Both the position numbers and the translations under genes were made by a program. The notes under the pieces are model-generated. The model was not told the origin of the DNA and did no database searches. It worked only from the letters and a program-made list of their open reading frames with translations. From Lachnospiraceae bacterium AC2031 (GTDB taxonomy: Bacteria > Bacillota > Clostridia > Lachnospirales > Lachnospiraceae): a DNA stretch of 64,000 nt. This document shows, piece after piece, positions 41,872 to 50,520 of this stretch. The DNA lies in NCBI GenBank assembly GCA_000687975.1, contig JIAB01000001.1, positions 62,001-126,000 on the forward strand. Reading direction: 5' to 3'. How positions within the stretch are numbered: position 1 is the stretch's first letter; every line of letters starts with the position of its first letter.

Positions 41872-42690
41872 ATGAGCGAAGAATTAACTAAGGAACAACA
41901 GGAGGCTATGGATAAAGCTTTTGAAAGATCCATGCCAGAAGGTCTTAGAAAAGTACATAATGAATATTCTGATGTAAAAAAAGTATACGGAGTAGTAAGT
42001 GGTAAAGGTGGAGTTGGTAAATCTCTTGTCACTTCACTTCTTGCTGTAGCGGCTGCTAGAGATGGTAAAAAGGTAGCAGTTCTTGATGCTGATATTACTG
42101 GACCATCAATACCTAAATCATTTGGTGTACATGGTAAAGCTTATGGTTCAGATATAGGTATCGTTCCGCTCCAGACAAAGAGTGGGATTAAGCTTATGTC
42201 TATAAATCTTTTGGTTGATAATGAAGAGGATCCGGTTATATGGAGAGGTCCAGTAATTGCTGGTGCAGTTACACAGTTTTGGACAGATGTAGCGTGGGGT
42301 GATATTGATGTAATGTTTGTTGATATGCCACCAGGAACTGGTGATGTGCCGCTTACTGTATTTCAGTCTCTTCCTGTAGATGGAATCATAGTAGTAACAT
42401 CTCCTCAGGAACTTGTTGAAATGATCGTTGGAAAAGCGATGAAGATGGCTACAATGATGAATATTCCTGTTGTAGGTCTTGTTGAGAATATGTCATATTT
42501 TGAATGTCCTGATTGTGGCAAAAAACATGAGATTTACGGCAAGAGTCGTATAAATGAGATGGGACAGAAATATGGAATAACTAACATTGCAAAATGTCCT
42601 ATAGTTTCAGATGTTGCAGACAAGGTCGATAATGGTCTTGTAGAAGAAGTACATGTCGATTGGCTTGATCCTATATATAAGAATCTATAA
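41872..42690 (+). CDS. Mrp/NBP35-type P-loop scaffold ATPase
   Basis: A 272-residue protein with the deviant Walker A GKGGVGKS and the switch regions DADITGPSIPKSF and DMPPGTGDVPLT. The C-terminal CPDC motif (CPDCGKKHEIYG) binds the FeS cluster between two subunits. The family carries FeS clusters to target enzymes. AAAGGAG precedes ATG 41872, chosen over the longer frame from 41827. The next gene starts 24 bases on. Confidence 0.93.
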   Translation: MSEELTKEQQEAMDKAFERSMPEGLRKVHNEYSDVKKVYGVVSGKGGVGKSLVTSLLAVAAARDGKKVAVLDADITGPSIPKSFGVHGKAYGSDIGIVPLQTKSGIKLMSINLLVDNEEDPVIWRGPVIAGAVTQFWTDVAWGDIDVMFVDMPPGTGDVPLTVFQSLPVDGIIVVTSPQELVEMIVGKAMKMATMMNIPVVGLVENMSYFECPDCGKKHEIYGKSRINEMGQKYGITNIAKCPIVSDVADKVDNGLVEEVHVDWLDPIYKNL

Positions 42691-42714
42691 ATTATTAGAA
42701 AGTGAGAAATATTT

Positions 42715-43320
42715 ATGGGTGTATATGATAATACTGTATTAGTAATGATGGCTGATGGGTTTGAGGAGATTGAAGCGCTTACTGTAGTTGATCTTCTTAG
42801 AAGAGCGAGTATTGATGTTAAAATGGTATCGATATATGGAAACAACAACGATAGAGATGATAAGTACGTTGTTAAAGGAGCTAGAGGTATATCTGTAGTT
42901 ACAGATACATGTATAGATGATTCTTTCATCGTTGATGTGTTCGGATCAGATGTTCCTGTATTTGTTCTTCCTGGTGGAATGCCTGGAACAACAAATCTTA
43001 AGAATGATAAAAATGTAGAGACTCTCATAATGGATCAGTTTAATAAAGGAAGGTATGTTGCAGCTATATGTGCAGCACCAACTGTTTTTGGAACTTATGG
43101 CATTCTTGATGGAAAGAAAGCAACATGTTATCCAGGTTGCGAAGAAGGACTTGGTGATGCAGAGGCTATAACAGACGGAACAACAGTAGTTGTTGATGGA
43201 AACATTATTACAAGCCGCGGTATGGGAACTGCTATAGATTTTTCACTTAAGCTTATTGAAATATTAAAGGATAAGGAAACTGCAGATAAAATAGGTATAT
43301 CTGTAGTGTATAACATTTAA
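42715..43320 (+). CDS. DJ-1/PfpI family protein
   Basis: A 201-residue class I glutamine-amidotransferase-like fold. The nucleophile elbow is AAICAAPTVFG, with the Cys within the conserved Glu-Cys-His environment (ADGFEEIEAL provides the Glu). TSRGMGTAIDFSLKLIE is the DJ-1 C-terminus. The family acts as a chaperone or a glyoxalase/deglycase; the role here is not readable. AGTGAGA precedes the ATG. Confidence 0.9.
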   Translation: MGVYDNTVLVMMADGFEEIEALTVVDLLRRASIDVKMVSIYGNNNDRDDKYVVKGARGISVVTDTCIDDSFIVDVFGSDVPVFVLPGGMPGTTNLKNDKNVETLIMDQFNKGRYVAAICAAPTVFGTYGILDGKKATCYPGCEEGLGDAEAITDGTTVVVDGNIITSRGMGTAIDFSLKLIEILKDKETADKIGISVVYNI

Positions 43321-43362
43321 AAAGATTTAAGAGTATAATTAAACTAAATCAAAGGAAAAATT

Positions 43363-44808
43363 ATGAAACTAACTGTAAATGATATTCTTGGTATCACAAA
43401 AGGTGAACTGTTATATAATCCAGCTGATCCTGAGAATGTTGATAGAATAAAAGAAGTGCTTTTATCGTATGAAATAAAAGACATTCAGTATGATTCAAGA
43501 AAAGTAACTGAAAACTCATTATTTGTTGCTATACCTGGCGAATCAGTAGATCCTCATAAATTTATTGCTTCAGTAGCTGAAAAAACTAAGGCGGTAATAG
43601 TAGAGAAGAATGAAAAGGATATGCTAAGCATTGCGGGGATATCAGAACTTCCTCAAAACTGTGCATTTATTAAAGTTAATGATTCTCTTGAGGCTCTACA
43701 GGCGGTAGGTGCTTACTATAGAGATTTCTATGAAGGTACAGTTGTTGGTGTTACTGGAAGTGTTGGAAAAACTACAACACGTGAGATGATCACTCAGACT
43801 ATTGCAAGTAATATACCTACATTTAGTACAACAGGTAATATGAATTCTCAGATTGGTGTACCTATTACTATATCAAAGATTCATGATACACCAAGTAAGG
43901 CAGCCGTAATCGAAATGGGTATCAGTGAACCTGGTGGAATGGACAAGCTTGCAAGGATTGTACGTCCAAATATTGCTGTTGTTACAATTATTGGACAGGC
44001 ACATATTGAGTTTCTTGGTTCTAAAGAAGGAATCAGAAAAGAAAAACTTAGAATTACCAGTCAGATGGATGACTCAGGTGTAATATTCCTTAATGCTGAC
44101 GATCCACTTCTTTTAGAGATGAAAGATAAGATAGATGTTAAAACATATACCTATGGAACAAATCCTGAAGCTGACTTCGTAGCTGAAAATATTGAATATA
44201 ATAGTGATCATAATTCATATACATATGTTCATGATGACAAAAGAGTAGCTGTAAAGCTTAGTATGCTTGGAAAGCATAATATCCTTAATTCACTTGTGGC
44301 AATGGCTGTATGTGACTACATGGGACTGGATCTTGACAAGGCTGCAAAGAGTCTTGAGGATTTTCACGGACTACGTCAGAAGACATTTAAATCTGATAAA
44401 GGCTTTACAATAATCGATGATTCTTATAATGCTAGTCCTGATTCTATGAAGGCTGCTCTCAATGTGCTTAAGGATTTTAAAGTAAATGGTAGAAAGATAG
44501 CTGTCCTTGGTGATATGTTTGAACTGGGACCAGATTCACCTGAATATCATAAAGAGGTTGGAGCATATGCAGCAGATCTAAAGACTGATGATGGAGCTAC
44601 AGTTTTAGATGAACTTATAACTATAGGCGATAATAGTACAGAGATTCATAAGGCTGCATCATTAAATCAGGATATAAAGACATCACATTTTGACAATAAG
44701 GAAGATGCTGCAGAGTATCTGAGTTCTATATTAAAAGCAGATGATGTTGTAACTTTTAAAGCATCTAACGGAATGAAATTCTGGGAGATAGTAGATAAGA
44801 TAAAGTAA
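43363..44808 (+). CDS. murF: UDP-MurNAc-tripeptide:D-Ala-D-Ala ligase
   Basis: A 481-residue Mur ligase for the last cytoplasmic step of peptidoglycan precursor synthesis. The ATP site is GVTGSVGKTTTREM. NMNSQIGVPITI, EMGISEPGGM and IIDDSYNASPDSMKAALN follow, the last being the MurF signature. The length is normal. AAAGGAAAAA precedes the ATG. Confidence 0.95.
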   Translation: MKLTVNDILGITKGELLYNPADPENVDRIKEVLLSYEIKDIQYDSRKVTENSLFVAIPGESVDPHKFIASVAEKTKAVIVEKNEKDMLSIAGISELPQNCAFIKVNDSLEALQAVGAYYRDFYEGTVVGVTGSVGKTTTREMITQTIASNIPTFSTTGNMNSQIGVPITISKIHDTPSKAAVIEMGISEPGGMDKLARIVRPNIAVVTIIGQAHIEFLGSKEGIRKEKLRITSQMDDSGVIFLNADDPLLLEMKDKIDVKTYTYGTNPEADFVAENIEYNSDHNSYTYVHDDKRVAVKLSMLGKHNILNSLVAMAVCDYMGLDLDKAAKSLEDFHGLRQKTFKSDKGFTIIDDSYNASPDSMKAALNVLKDFKVNGRKIAVLGDMFELGPDSPEYHKEVGAYAADLKTDDGATVLDELITIGDNSTEIHKAASLNQDIKTSHFDNKEDAAEYLSSILKADDVVTFKASNGMKFWEIVDKIK

Positions 44809-44830
44809 CTTAATCAAACTGGAGGAAGAA

Positions 44831-45907
44831 ATGACATTTAACTGGGAAAAGAATGTAAGAACTGTTGAACCATATACCCCTGGAGAACAGCCTACAGACA
44901 AAAATATAATTAAGCTTAATACTAATGAAAATCCTTATGGACCATCAGATGAAATCAAGAAGGTTATAGCTTCTTTAGATGATGATTATCTTAGAAGATA
45001 TCCTGATTTTGCTGCCAGAGATCTTGTAAAAGAATTGGCTGCATTTCACAAAGTATCTGATGATATGGTTTTTGTAGGTGTAGGCTCAGATGATGTTTTA
45101 GCCATGTGCTTTATGACATTTTTTAACTCAGATAAGCCTATTATTTTCCCTGATATAACTTATTCTTTTTATCCTGTATGGGCAGAGATGCTGAGAATAC
45201 CATATAAGACGATTCCACTTATGGATGATTTTACAATTGATACTAAATCTTTTGTATCTGAAGGTAAGGAAAGTGGAGGTGTAGTGATTGCTAATCCAAA
45301 TGCGCCTACATCTATTTTACTTGGTAAAGATAAGATAAAAGAAATAATCGAGAGTTCCAAGGACTCTGTTGTTATCGTAGATGAGGCTTATATTGATTTC
45401 GCAGAAGATGGTTCTTCAATGCTTGATCTTGTGAATGATTATGATAATCTTATCGTTGTTAGAACTTATTCAAAATCAAGATCACTGGCTGGTCTAAGAA
45501 TTGGCTATGCAGTATCTAATCCTAAGATGATCAAATATCTGAATGATGTTAAGTATTCTTATAATTCATATACTATGAATTATCCATCTATTGTAATTGG
45601 TAGTGCTGTTATTAAAGATAATGATTATTTTAAAGAGGTTATCAGCAAAGTTAAGGCTACGAGAGAATGGTTTACAGATGAACTTAAAGAATTAGGATTT
45701 AAGGTACTTCCTTCGTCTACAAATTTTGTTTTTGCTTCTCCTCAGGATGGAAGAGCAAAGGAAATCTTTGAAGCTGCAAAGAAGAAGGGGATTTTCTTTA
45801 GATACTTTAATCTTCCTAAAATAGATGATTATCTTAGAATTACAATCGGTGTAGATGATGATATGAAAACTGTTATAAGTTTTCTTAAGGATTTCTTGAC
45901 AACTTAA
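44831..45907 (+). CDS. hisC: histidinol-phosphate aminotransferase
   Basis: A 358-residue class I/II aminotransferase. KLNTNENPYGPSDEIK is the HisC N-terminal signature. The PLP lysine is in YSKSRSLAGLRIGYA, and IDEAYIDF precedes it in the form VVDEAYIDFA. GGAGGA precedes the ATG. It follows murF by 22 bases. No other his genes are nearby, so an allied aminotransferase role is also possible. Confidence 0.9.
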   Translation: MTFNWEKNVRTVEPYTPGEQPTDKNIIKLNTNENPYGPSDEIKKVIASLDDDYLRRYPDFAARDLVKELAAFHKVSDDMVFVGVGSDDVLAMCFMTFFNSDKPIIFPDITYSFYPVWAEMLRIPYKTIPLMDDFTIDTKSFVSEGKESGGVVIANPNAPTSILLGKDKIKEIIESSKDSVVIVDEAYIDFAEDGSSMLDLVNDYDNLIVVRTYSKSRSLAGLRIGYAVSNPKMIKYLNDVKYSYNSYTMNYPSIVIGSAVIKDNDYFKEVISKVKATREWFTDELKELGFKVLPSSTNFVFASPQDGRAKEIFEAAKKKGIFFRYFNLPKIDDYLRITIGVDDDMKTVISFLKDFLTT

Positions 45908-45985
45908 GTTAAGATATATAGAATACATAGTAATTTCGTTTACATTTCCCTATCCATATTTATTTCAAATAAGAAGGAGATAGAT

Positions 45986-46828
45986 ATGGATATTGAAAAG
46001 ATCAATAATTTAAGAAACAGAATATTTGAAGAGCTTAAGAATTATGACATAGAAGATGTCATATATTTTGATGCTATGAGATACAGTGGCATAACCAGAT
46101 GTGGGCTTATGATAAAAAGGACCACAGATCAGGTTATGCCTTGTTATTTGTTTGAAGACGATGTTGATGAATATGAAGATGAAGCGATAGAGTATTTTTC
46201 TAAAGCTCTGACCACAAAGCCATCTTTCGTTATTACAGTGCAAAGCAAAGAGTTCTATAAAGATAAGCTTAGTTCCATGCCTTATAAAGAAATGCTTGAT
46301 ATGGTAGTGGTTGTTAAGTATATCATGGATGACCTTTCGGAAGTGACTAACTGGGATATAGCTCCATCAAGATTTAAAGATGTGACTTATGATATGATGA
46401 AATCCTTTGGGATAAATGAGGAGGCACTGTTTAAACAGGCATACGAAAATACAAGGGCGGTGTTTGATGAATATTATGGGAAACTATCTGATATTGCCAC
46501 AGCTTTTAATGAAGAATACCCTGCAGAATATATCGATGAACGAATATATTTTCTAACAAATAAGCAGATTATGTTTGGGGCAAATATATTATTATATGAT
46601 GAGGTTTTAAAGAAGATTCATAAGAATCTTGAACAAAACTTTTATATAATTCCATGTAATATTCATCAGCTTCTTATTCTTCCGGAAGATACGCAGTTTG
46701 ACCTTGAGATGATCGTTTCTTCAATCAAATGGATCAATAACGATATACTTCCAGATGATGAGTTTTTGTCTGATTCATTATATTATTATAATTTTAAAAA
46801 GAAAAAGTTAGAAATAGCTAATGTTTAG
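45986..46828 (+). CDS. DUF5688-like protein, function unknown
   Basis: A 280-residue cytoplasmic protein resembling DUF5688 proteins that are common in Lachnospiraceae. Recognisable parts are the central DIAPSRFKDVTYDMM, the strand FLTNKQIMFGANILLYDEVLKKI, and NFYIIPCNIHQLLILPED. No catalytic motif is seen. GAAGGAGA lies before the ATG. It stands alone between hisC and the cold-shock gene. Confidence 0.7.
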   Translation: MDIEKINNLRNRIFEELKNYDIEDVIYFDAMRYSGITRCGLMIKRTTDQVMPCYLFEDDVDEYEDEAIEYFSKALTTKPSFVITVQSKEFYKDKLSSMPYKEMLDMVVVVKYIMDDLSEVTNWDIAPSRFKDVTYDMMKSFGINEEALFKQAYENTRAVFDEYYGKLSDIATAFNEEYPAEYIDERIYFLTNKQIMFGANILLYDEVLKKIHKNLEQNFYIIPCNIHQLLILPEDTQFDLEMIVSSIKWINNDILPDDEFLSDSLYYYNFKKKKLEIANV

Positions 46829-46853
46829 TATATAACTTGATACTTTGCCCTTT

Positions 46854-46871
46854 TTGTAAATTGATTTACAA
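46854..46871. promoter_or_regulatory. perfect 18-base palindrome before the cold-shock gene
   Basis: TTGTAAAT and ATTTACAA flank TG. The palindrome lies about 55 bases upstream of the ATG and overlaps the expected promoter region, so it could be an operator or an RNA hairpin. Confidence 0.5.
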
Positions 46872-46923
46872 GGTTAATCTATGATAGATTTGAGTAGTCA
46901 TATATTAAGGAGGTTTTTGTTTT

Positions 46924-47127
46924 ATGGCTAAAGGATCAGTAAAATGGTTTAACGAAAAGAAGGGATATGGATTTATTACAGACGAATCCGGAAATGATGT
47001 ATTTGTTCACTTTTCTGGACTTAATATGGAGGGATTCAAGACTCTTAAAGATGGTCAGACTGTAGAGTTTGATGTATCTGAAGGGGATAAAGGTCTGCAG
47101 GCAACTAACGTAACAGTTGTTCAGTAA
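46924..47127 (+). CDS. cold-shock protein
   Basis: A 67-residue single OB-fold RNA and ssDNA chaperone. RNP1 is KGYGFIT and RNP2 is [19 protein letters not shown] begins the fold. AAGGAGG lies 8 bases before the ATG, and the leader contains the palindrome described above. It melts RNA structure during growth or cold. A terminator follows. Confidence 0.96.
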   Translation: MAKGSVKWFNEKKGYGFITDESGNDVFVHFSGLNMEGFKTLKDGQTVEFDVSEGDKGLQATNVTVVQ

Positions 47128-47150
47128 ATAAACATAGCAATTATCTTTAT

Positions 47151-47180
47151 GAGCGAGGCAAAAATGCTTCGCTCTTTTTC
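47151..47180 (+). terminator. terminator after the cold-shock gene
   Basis: GAGCGAGGC pairs with GCTTCGCTC (one G-U), then five T. Confidence 0.85.
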
Positions 47181-47201
47181 TTTTTTAAAGGATATACGAC
47201 A

Positions 47202-47230
47202 TTGACAAAGAAGGGGGATAGACTTAAAAT
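47202..47230 (+). promoter_or_regulatory. promoter for the TetR-like regulator gene
   Basis: A perfect TTGACA and TAAAAT are 17 bases apart, 25 bases before the ATG. Confidence 0.75.
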
Positions 47231-47254
47231 ATTTTTATATGCGGGGGACGTGCT

Positions 47255-47842
47255 ATGATAGGAGATTTTATATCTGCAAGAGATAGAATTGTTTCTGCAT
47301 CTATTGATATTATCAGTGATGCGGGCCTTGAGTCGCTAACCATCCCTATTATCTCTATGAGAACCAATATCAACGAGATGATGATATATAAATATTTCTC
47401 TGATACAGATGAGATTCTTGAGGAGATTGTTGCCACATATTTCAGATTTGATAAGCTTGTATTTAAATCTATAGAAGCACAAAATGACACTTATCTGGAT
47501 ATGATCAATGGCTATGTTACACAGTATGGAACATACTATGATAGTTATTATTCGCTATCTGCAATCATGCTTCAATATGAAGAACTTCTTCATAATACTC
47601 ATACCAGAGAGACTATTGAGAAGGGATATATAGACCGACGCGAGGGACTTATTAAACTCTTTGCAGGTGCAATCGAAAAGGGAGAGATTAAAGAAGAATA
47701 TACGGCGGATTTGCTGGCTGATATGCTTCTAGGAATCTTTATCGTCTGTACACTGAACAGGCGTGTTATGACTCGTAAGAAGTCATATAAAGATGAAATA
47801 TTTATTCTTTATGAGAAATGGATTGATTCAGTAAAGAAATAA
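47255..47842 (+). CDS. TetR/AcrR family regulator
   Basis: A 195-residue regulator. The N-terminal HTH reads IVSASIDIISDAGLESLTIPIISMRTNINEMMIYKYF, with the TetR pattern of a long helix and YKYF recognition end. The C-terminal ligand domain is helical, with a VRTRKKSY-type tail (RVMTRKKSYKDEI). GGGGG precedes the ATG. The adjacent receiver gene is probably in the same transcript; target genes are not readable. Confidence 0.85.
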   Translation: MIGDFISARDRIVSASIDIISDAGLESLTIPIISMRTNINEMMIYKYFSDTDEILEEIVATYFRFDKLVFKSIEAQNDTYLDMINGYVTQYGTYYDSYYSLSAIMLQYEELLHNTHTRETIEKGYIDRREGLIKLFAGAIEKGEIKEEYTADLLADMLLGIFIVCTLNRRVMTRKKSYKDEIFILYEKWIDSVKK

Positions 47843-47895
47843 ATATGGACACATACACTATTTACAAATTTCACGAAAGAAGATGAGGTATTAAG

Positions 47896-48291
47896 ATGAG
47901 GGTTTTAGTAGCAGAAGATGATATAGCTAGTGGTAAGTTTTTATCTAAGCTTTTGTCAAGATATGGGGAAGTTGTACTCGCAACTGATGGAATTGAAGTT
48001 GTTGATGAATTTGTTAAGTCAGTATCAGATGGAAAAGAGTTCGATCTGGTTTGCTTAGATATTATGATGCCTAAGATCGATGGATATAAGGCACTTCAGT
48101 CTATTAGGGATGCAGAGCGTAAGCTTGGTATTCCTCGTATATCTCGTTGTAAAGTTGTTATGATCTCAGCGCTCGACGAGGATTTTGATGCTAACTATGC
48201 TAGCAATGATTATGATGATTATATTTGTAAGCCTATAGATATAATTAAGTTTGATGCTATCATTAAGAAGCTTGGACTCATTGAGGCTTAG
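47896..48291 (+). CDS. stand-alone response-regulator receiver domain
   Basis: A 131-residue CheY-like protein. AEDD near the start gives the acidic pocket, and Asp55 in LDIMMPKIDG is the phospho-acceptor. VMISALDED supplies the Ser/Thr switch and CKP the conserved Lys. It has no output domain, so it must act by protein contact. GAGGT precedes the ATG. It follows the TetR-like gene by 53 bases; its kinase is not next to it, although a hybrid kinase-like protein lies 10 kb away. Confidence 0.9.
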   Translation: MRVLVAEDDIASGKFLSKLLSRYGEVVLATDGIEVVDEFVKSVSDGKEFDLVCLDIMMPKIDGYKALQSIRDAERKLGIPRISRCKVVMISALDEDFDANYASNDYDDYICKPIDIIKFDAIIKKLGLIEA

Positions 48292-48321
48292 TTTTAAGTT
48301 GTTTTAGGATATTTATTAATA

Positions 48322-49647
48322 ATGGATTTATTTGATTACATGAGACAGGAGGAGCAGCGTAAAGAGGCTCCTCTTGCTAGTCGTTTAAGACCAAAAACTT
48401 TAGAAGGGTTCGTGGGTCAGGAACATATTCTGGCGCCAGGCAAGTTACTTTACAGAGCTATTAAAGCTGATAAGCTTAGCTCTGTAATATTTTATGGTCC
48501 GCCTGGAACTGGTAAGACAACTCTTGCTATGGTAATAGCGAACACAACGAGCTCTGTCTTTGAGGAGATGAATGCTTCAACTTCCGGCAAGAAGGATATG
48601 GAGGAAGCTGTAAATAAAGCTAAGCATAATCTTGGTGCCTATGGTAAAAAGACTATTCTTTTTATAGACGAGATACATAGATTTAATAAAGCTCAACAGG
48701 ATTTTCTACTTCCTCATGTAGAGGATGGAACTATCATTCTTATTGGTGCAACCACCGAAAATCCATATTTTGAAGTAAACAGCGCTCTTGTATCAAGGAG
48801 TAATGTATTTCAGTTAAGACCTCTTAGCGCTGAAAATATTAAAGAACTAGTAAATCGTGCGGTATATGATGTGGAAAATGGAATGGGTAGTCTTGGTGCC
48901 ACAATAACCGATGAGGCTGCTGATTTCCTGGCAAATGTAGCTGAAGGCGATGCGAGAAAAGCTTTAAATGCAGTCGAACTTGGTATTCTTTCTACAGAAC
49001 GCAGTGAAAATGGAAAGATAGAGATCACTCTGGAAGTCGCAGAAGAATGTATTCAGAGAAGAGCTATAAGATATGATAAGGATGGAGATAATCATTATGA
49101 TATTATCTCTGCTTTCATAAAATCCATGCGTGGCAGTGATCCGGATGCTGCTGTTTATTATCTGGCAAAAATGCTTTACGGTGGAGAGAGCGTTACATTT
49201 ATTGCCAGAAGAATTATGATATGTGCATGCGAGGATGTTGGAAATGCTGATCCTCAGGCTATACAGGTAGCTACCAGCTGTGCACTCGCGGTTGAAAGAG
49301 TTGGTTTGCCGGAAGCTCAGATAATACTTGCTCATGCAGCGATTTATGTTGCAACTGCGCCAAAGAGCAACGCGGTGGTAAATGCCATTTTTGCAGCAAA
49401 TGATGCTGTAAAAACTTATAGTAATGCAGAGGTTCCACCTTACCTTAGAGATGCACATTATCATGGTTCTGCTGAACTAGGACATGTGGGATATAAATAT
49501 GCCCATGATTATCCTATGCACTATGTTGATCAGCAGTACCTTCCTGATAAAATAAAAGATCTAACATTTTATGAGCCGGGTGATAACGGTTATGAAAAGG
49601 ATATAAAGGAATGGTTTAAAATGATCAAAGGAGAGAACAAGGAGTGA
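48322..49647 (+). CDS. rarA: replication-associated recombination protein RarA
   Basis: A 441-residue AAA+ ATPase (RarA/MgsA) that acts at stalled replication forks. Walker A is GPPGTGKTT, Walker B FIDEIHRFNK, and the sensor and Arg-finger region is GATTENPYFEVNSALVSR. The C-terminal MgsA domain contains GSDPDAAVYYLAKML and ICACEDVGNADPQA. The ribosome site is weak (TTAGGA). The next small gene overlaps its stop as GTGA. Confidence 0.95.
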   Translation: MDLFDYMRQEEQRKEAPLASRLRPKTLEGFVGQEHILAPGKLLYRAIKADKLSSVIFYGPPGTGKTTLAMVIANTTSSVFEEMNASTSGKKDMEEAVNKAKHNLGAYGKKTILFIDEIHRFNKAQQDFLLPHVEDGTIILIGATTENPYFEVNSALVSRSNVFQLRPLSAENIKELVNRAVYDVENGMGSLGATITDEAADFLANVAEGDARKALNAVELGILSTERSENGKIEITLEVAEECIQRRAIRYDKDGDNHYDIISAFIKSMRGSDPDAAVYYLAKMLYGGESVTFIARRIMICACEDVGNADPQAIQVATSCALAVERVGLPEAQIILAHAAIYVATAPKSNAVVNAIFAANDAVKTYSNAEVPPYLRDAHYHGSAELGHVGYKYAHDYPMHYVDQQYLPDKIKDLTFYEPGDNGYEKDIKEWFKMIKGENKE

Positions 49648-49853
49648 AAGACGAGAATAAAAAGAGTAGTCCTGTAATTAGAGTTTTATCTTTAATACTT
49701 ATCCTTGTTTATCTGGTTCTTCTTGGGATATTTATATACTTTATGATATCCGGAAGTGAATACCTGCTTGCTATGCTTTTTGTTATTATTGTATATCCAA
49801 TAATTCTCTATGTTTTTGTATGGTTAAAGAAGGTTTTTAGCAACAAGGAATAA
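49644..49853 (+). CDS. small two-helix membrane protein
   Basis: A 69-residue protein with two hydrophobic helices (about 12-35 and 40-60) and short charged ends. The GTG start overlaps the rarA stop, with AAGGAGAG upstream. I do not recognise it; translational coupling suggests low, co-regulated expression. Confidence 0.65.
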   Translation: MKDENKKSSPVIRVLSLILILVYLVLLGIFIYFMISGSEYLLAMLFVIIVYPIILYVFVWLKKVFSNKE

Positions 49854-49877
49854 CTGTATTTTTATGTCATTACTTTT

Positions 49878-49906
49878 TTGACACAACATACTTTATTTGA
49901 TATAAT
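49878..49906 (+). promoter_or_regulatory. consensus sigma-A promoter
   Basis: TTGACA and TATAAT are exactly 17 bases apart, the ideal consensus. They lie 58 bases before the SEC-C gene. Confidence 0.88.
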
Positions 49907-49963
49907 CGATAAAGTTTTTTGAAAAAGCAAAATAATAATCCAATAAAGGAAAGGACATATATT

Positions 49964-50464
49964 ATGGGTTTATTAAAAGACTGGAGAGATCACGCATATG
50001 GTCTTGATGACAGAACACCAGAAGGAAAGCAGTTCTGGCTTAATTATTTTCAGATTGAGAAGGGAATATATGAAATCCTTCTTAAAGAGCCAAATACAGT
50101 AGTAAAGGGTACTGTTAAAGAACTTGCAGAAAAGTATAATACTACTATAGAAATTATGGTTGGCTTCCTTGATGGTATTGATGAGAGCTTAAAGCAGCCA
50201 AATAATCTTGATGAAATTACAGAGGATTCAGAAGTAACTATTGATATAGATACTGAGAAACTCTATATGAACATGGTAGGATGTAACGCTGAATGGCTTT
50301 ACACACTTCCTGAATGGGATAATATTTATGATAAAGAGACAAGAGATGCACTTTACAAAAAGGAGAAGACTTCTCATACAGTAGTTAAGGCTCCAAAGGT
50401 TGGAAGAAATGATCCTTGTCCTTGCGGCAGTGGTAAAAAGTATAAGAAATGCTGCGGAAAATAA
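49964..50464 (+). CDS. SEC-C zinc-motif protein
   Basis: A 166-residue protein with a helical, acidic body and a C-terminal SEC-C motif [20 protein letters not shown], the four-Cys zinc site found at the end of SecA. AAAGGAC lies before ATG 49964. Family members link to SecA or SecB or act alone; the function of single-domain forms is not settled. A hairpin follows. Confidence 0.88.
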   Translation: MGLLKDWRDHAYGLDDRTPEGKQFWLNYFQIEKGIYEILLKEPNTVVKGTVKELAEKYNTTIEIMVGFLDGIDESLKQPNNLDEITEDSEVTIDIDTEKLYMNMVGCNAEWLYTLPEWDNIYDKETRDALYKKEKTSHTVVKAPKVGRNDPCPCGSGKKYKKCCGK

Positions 50465-50477
50465 TAGTTACAAACTT

Positions 50478-50505
50478 AAGGACGGTTTTATAACCGTCCT
50501 TTGTT
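50478..50505 (+). terminator. hairpin after the SEC-C gene, weak terminator
   Basis: AAGGACGGTT pairs with AACCGTCCTT around TTAT. The T run is short (TTTG), so readthrough into the helicase gene is possible. Confidence 0.6.
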
Positions 50506-50520
50506 AGTTAAGGCGGGAAT

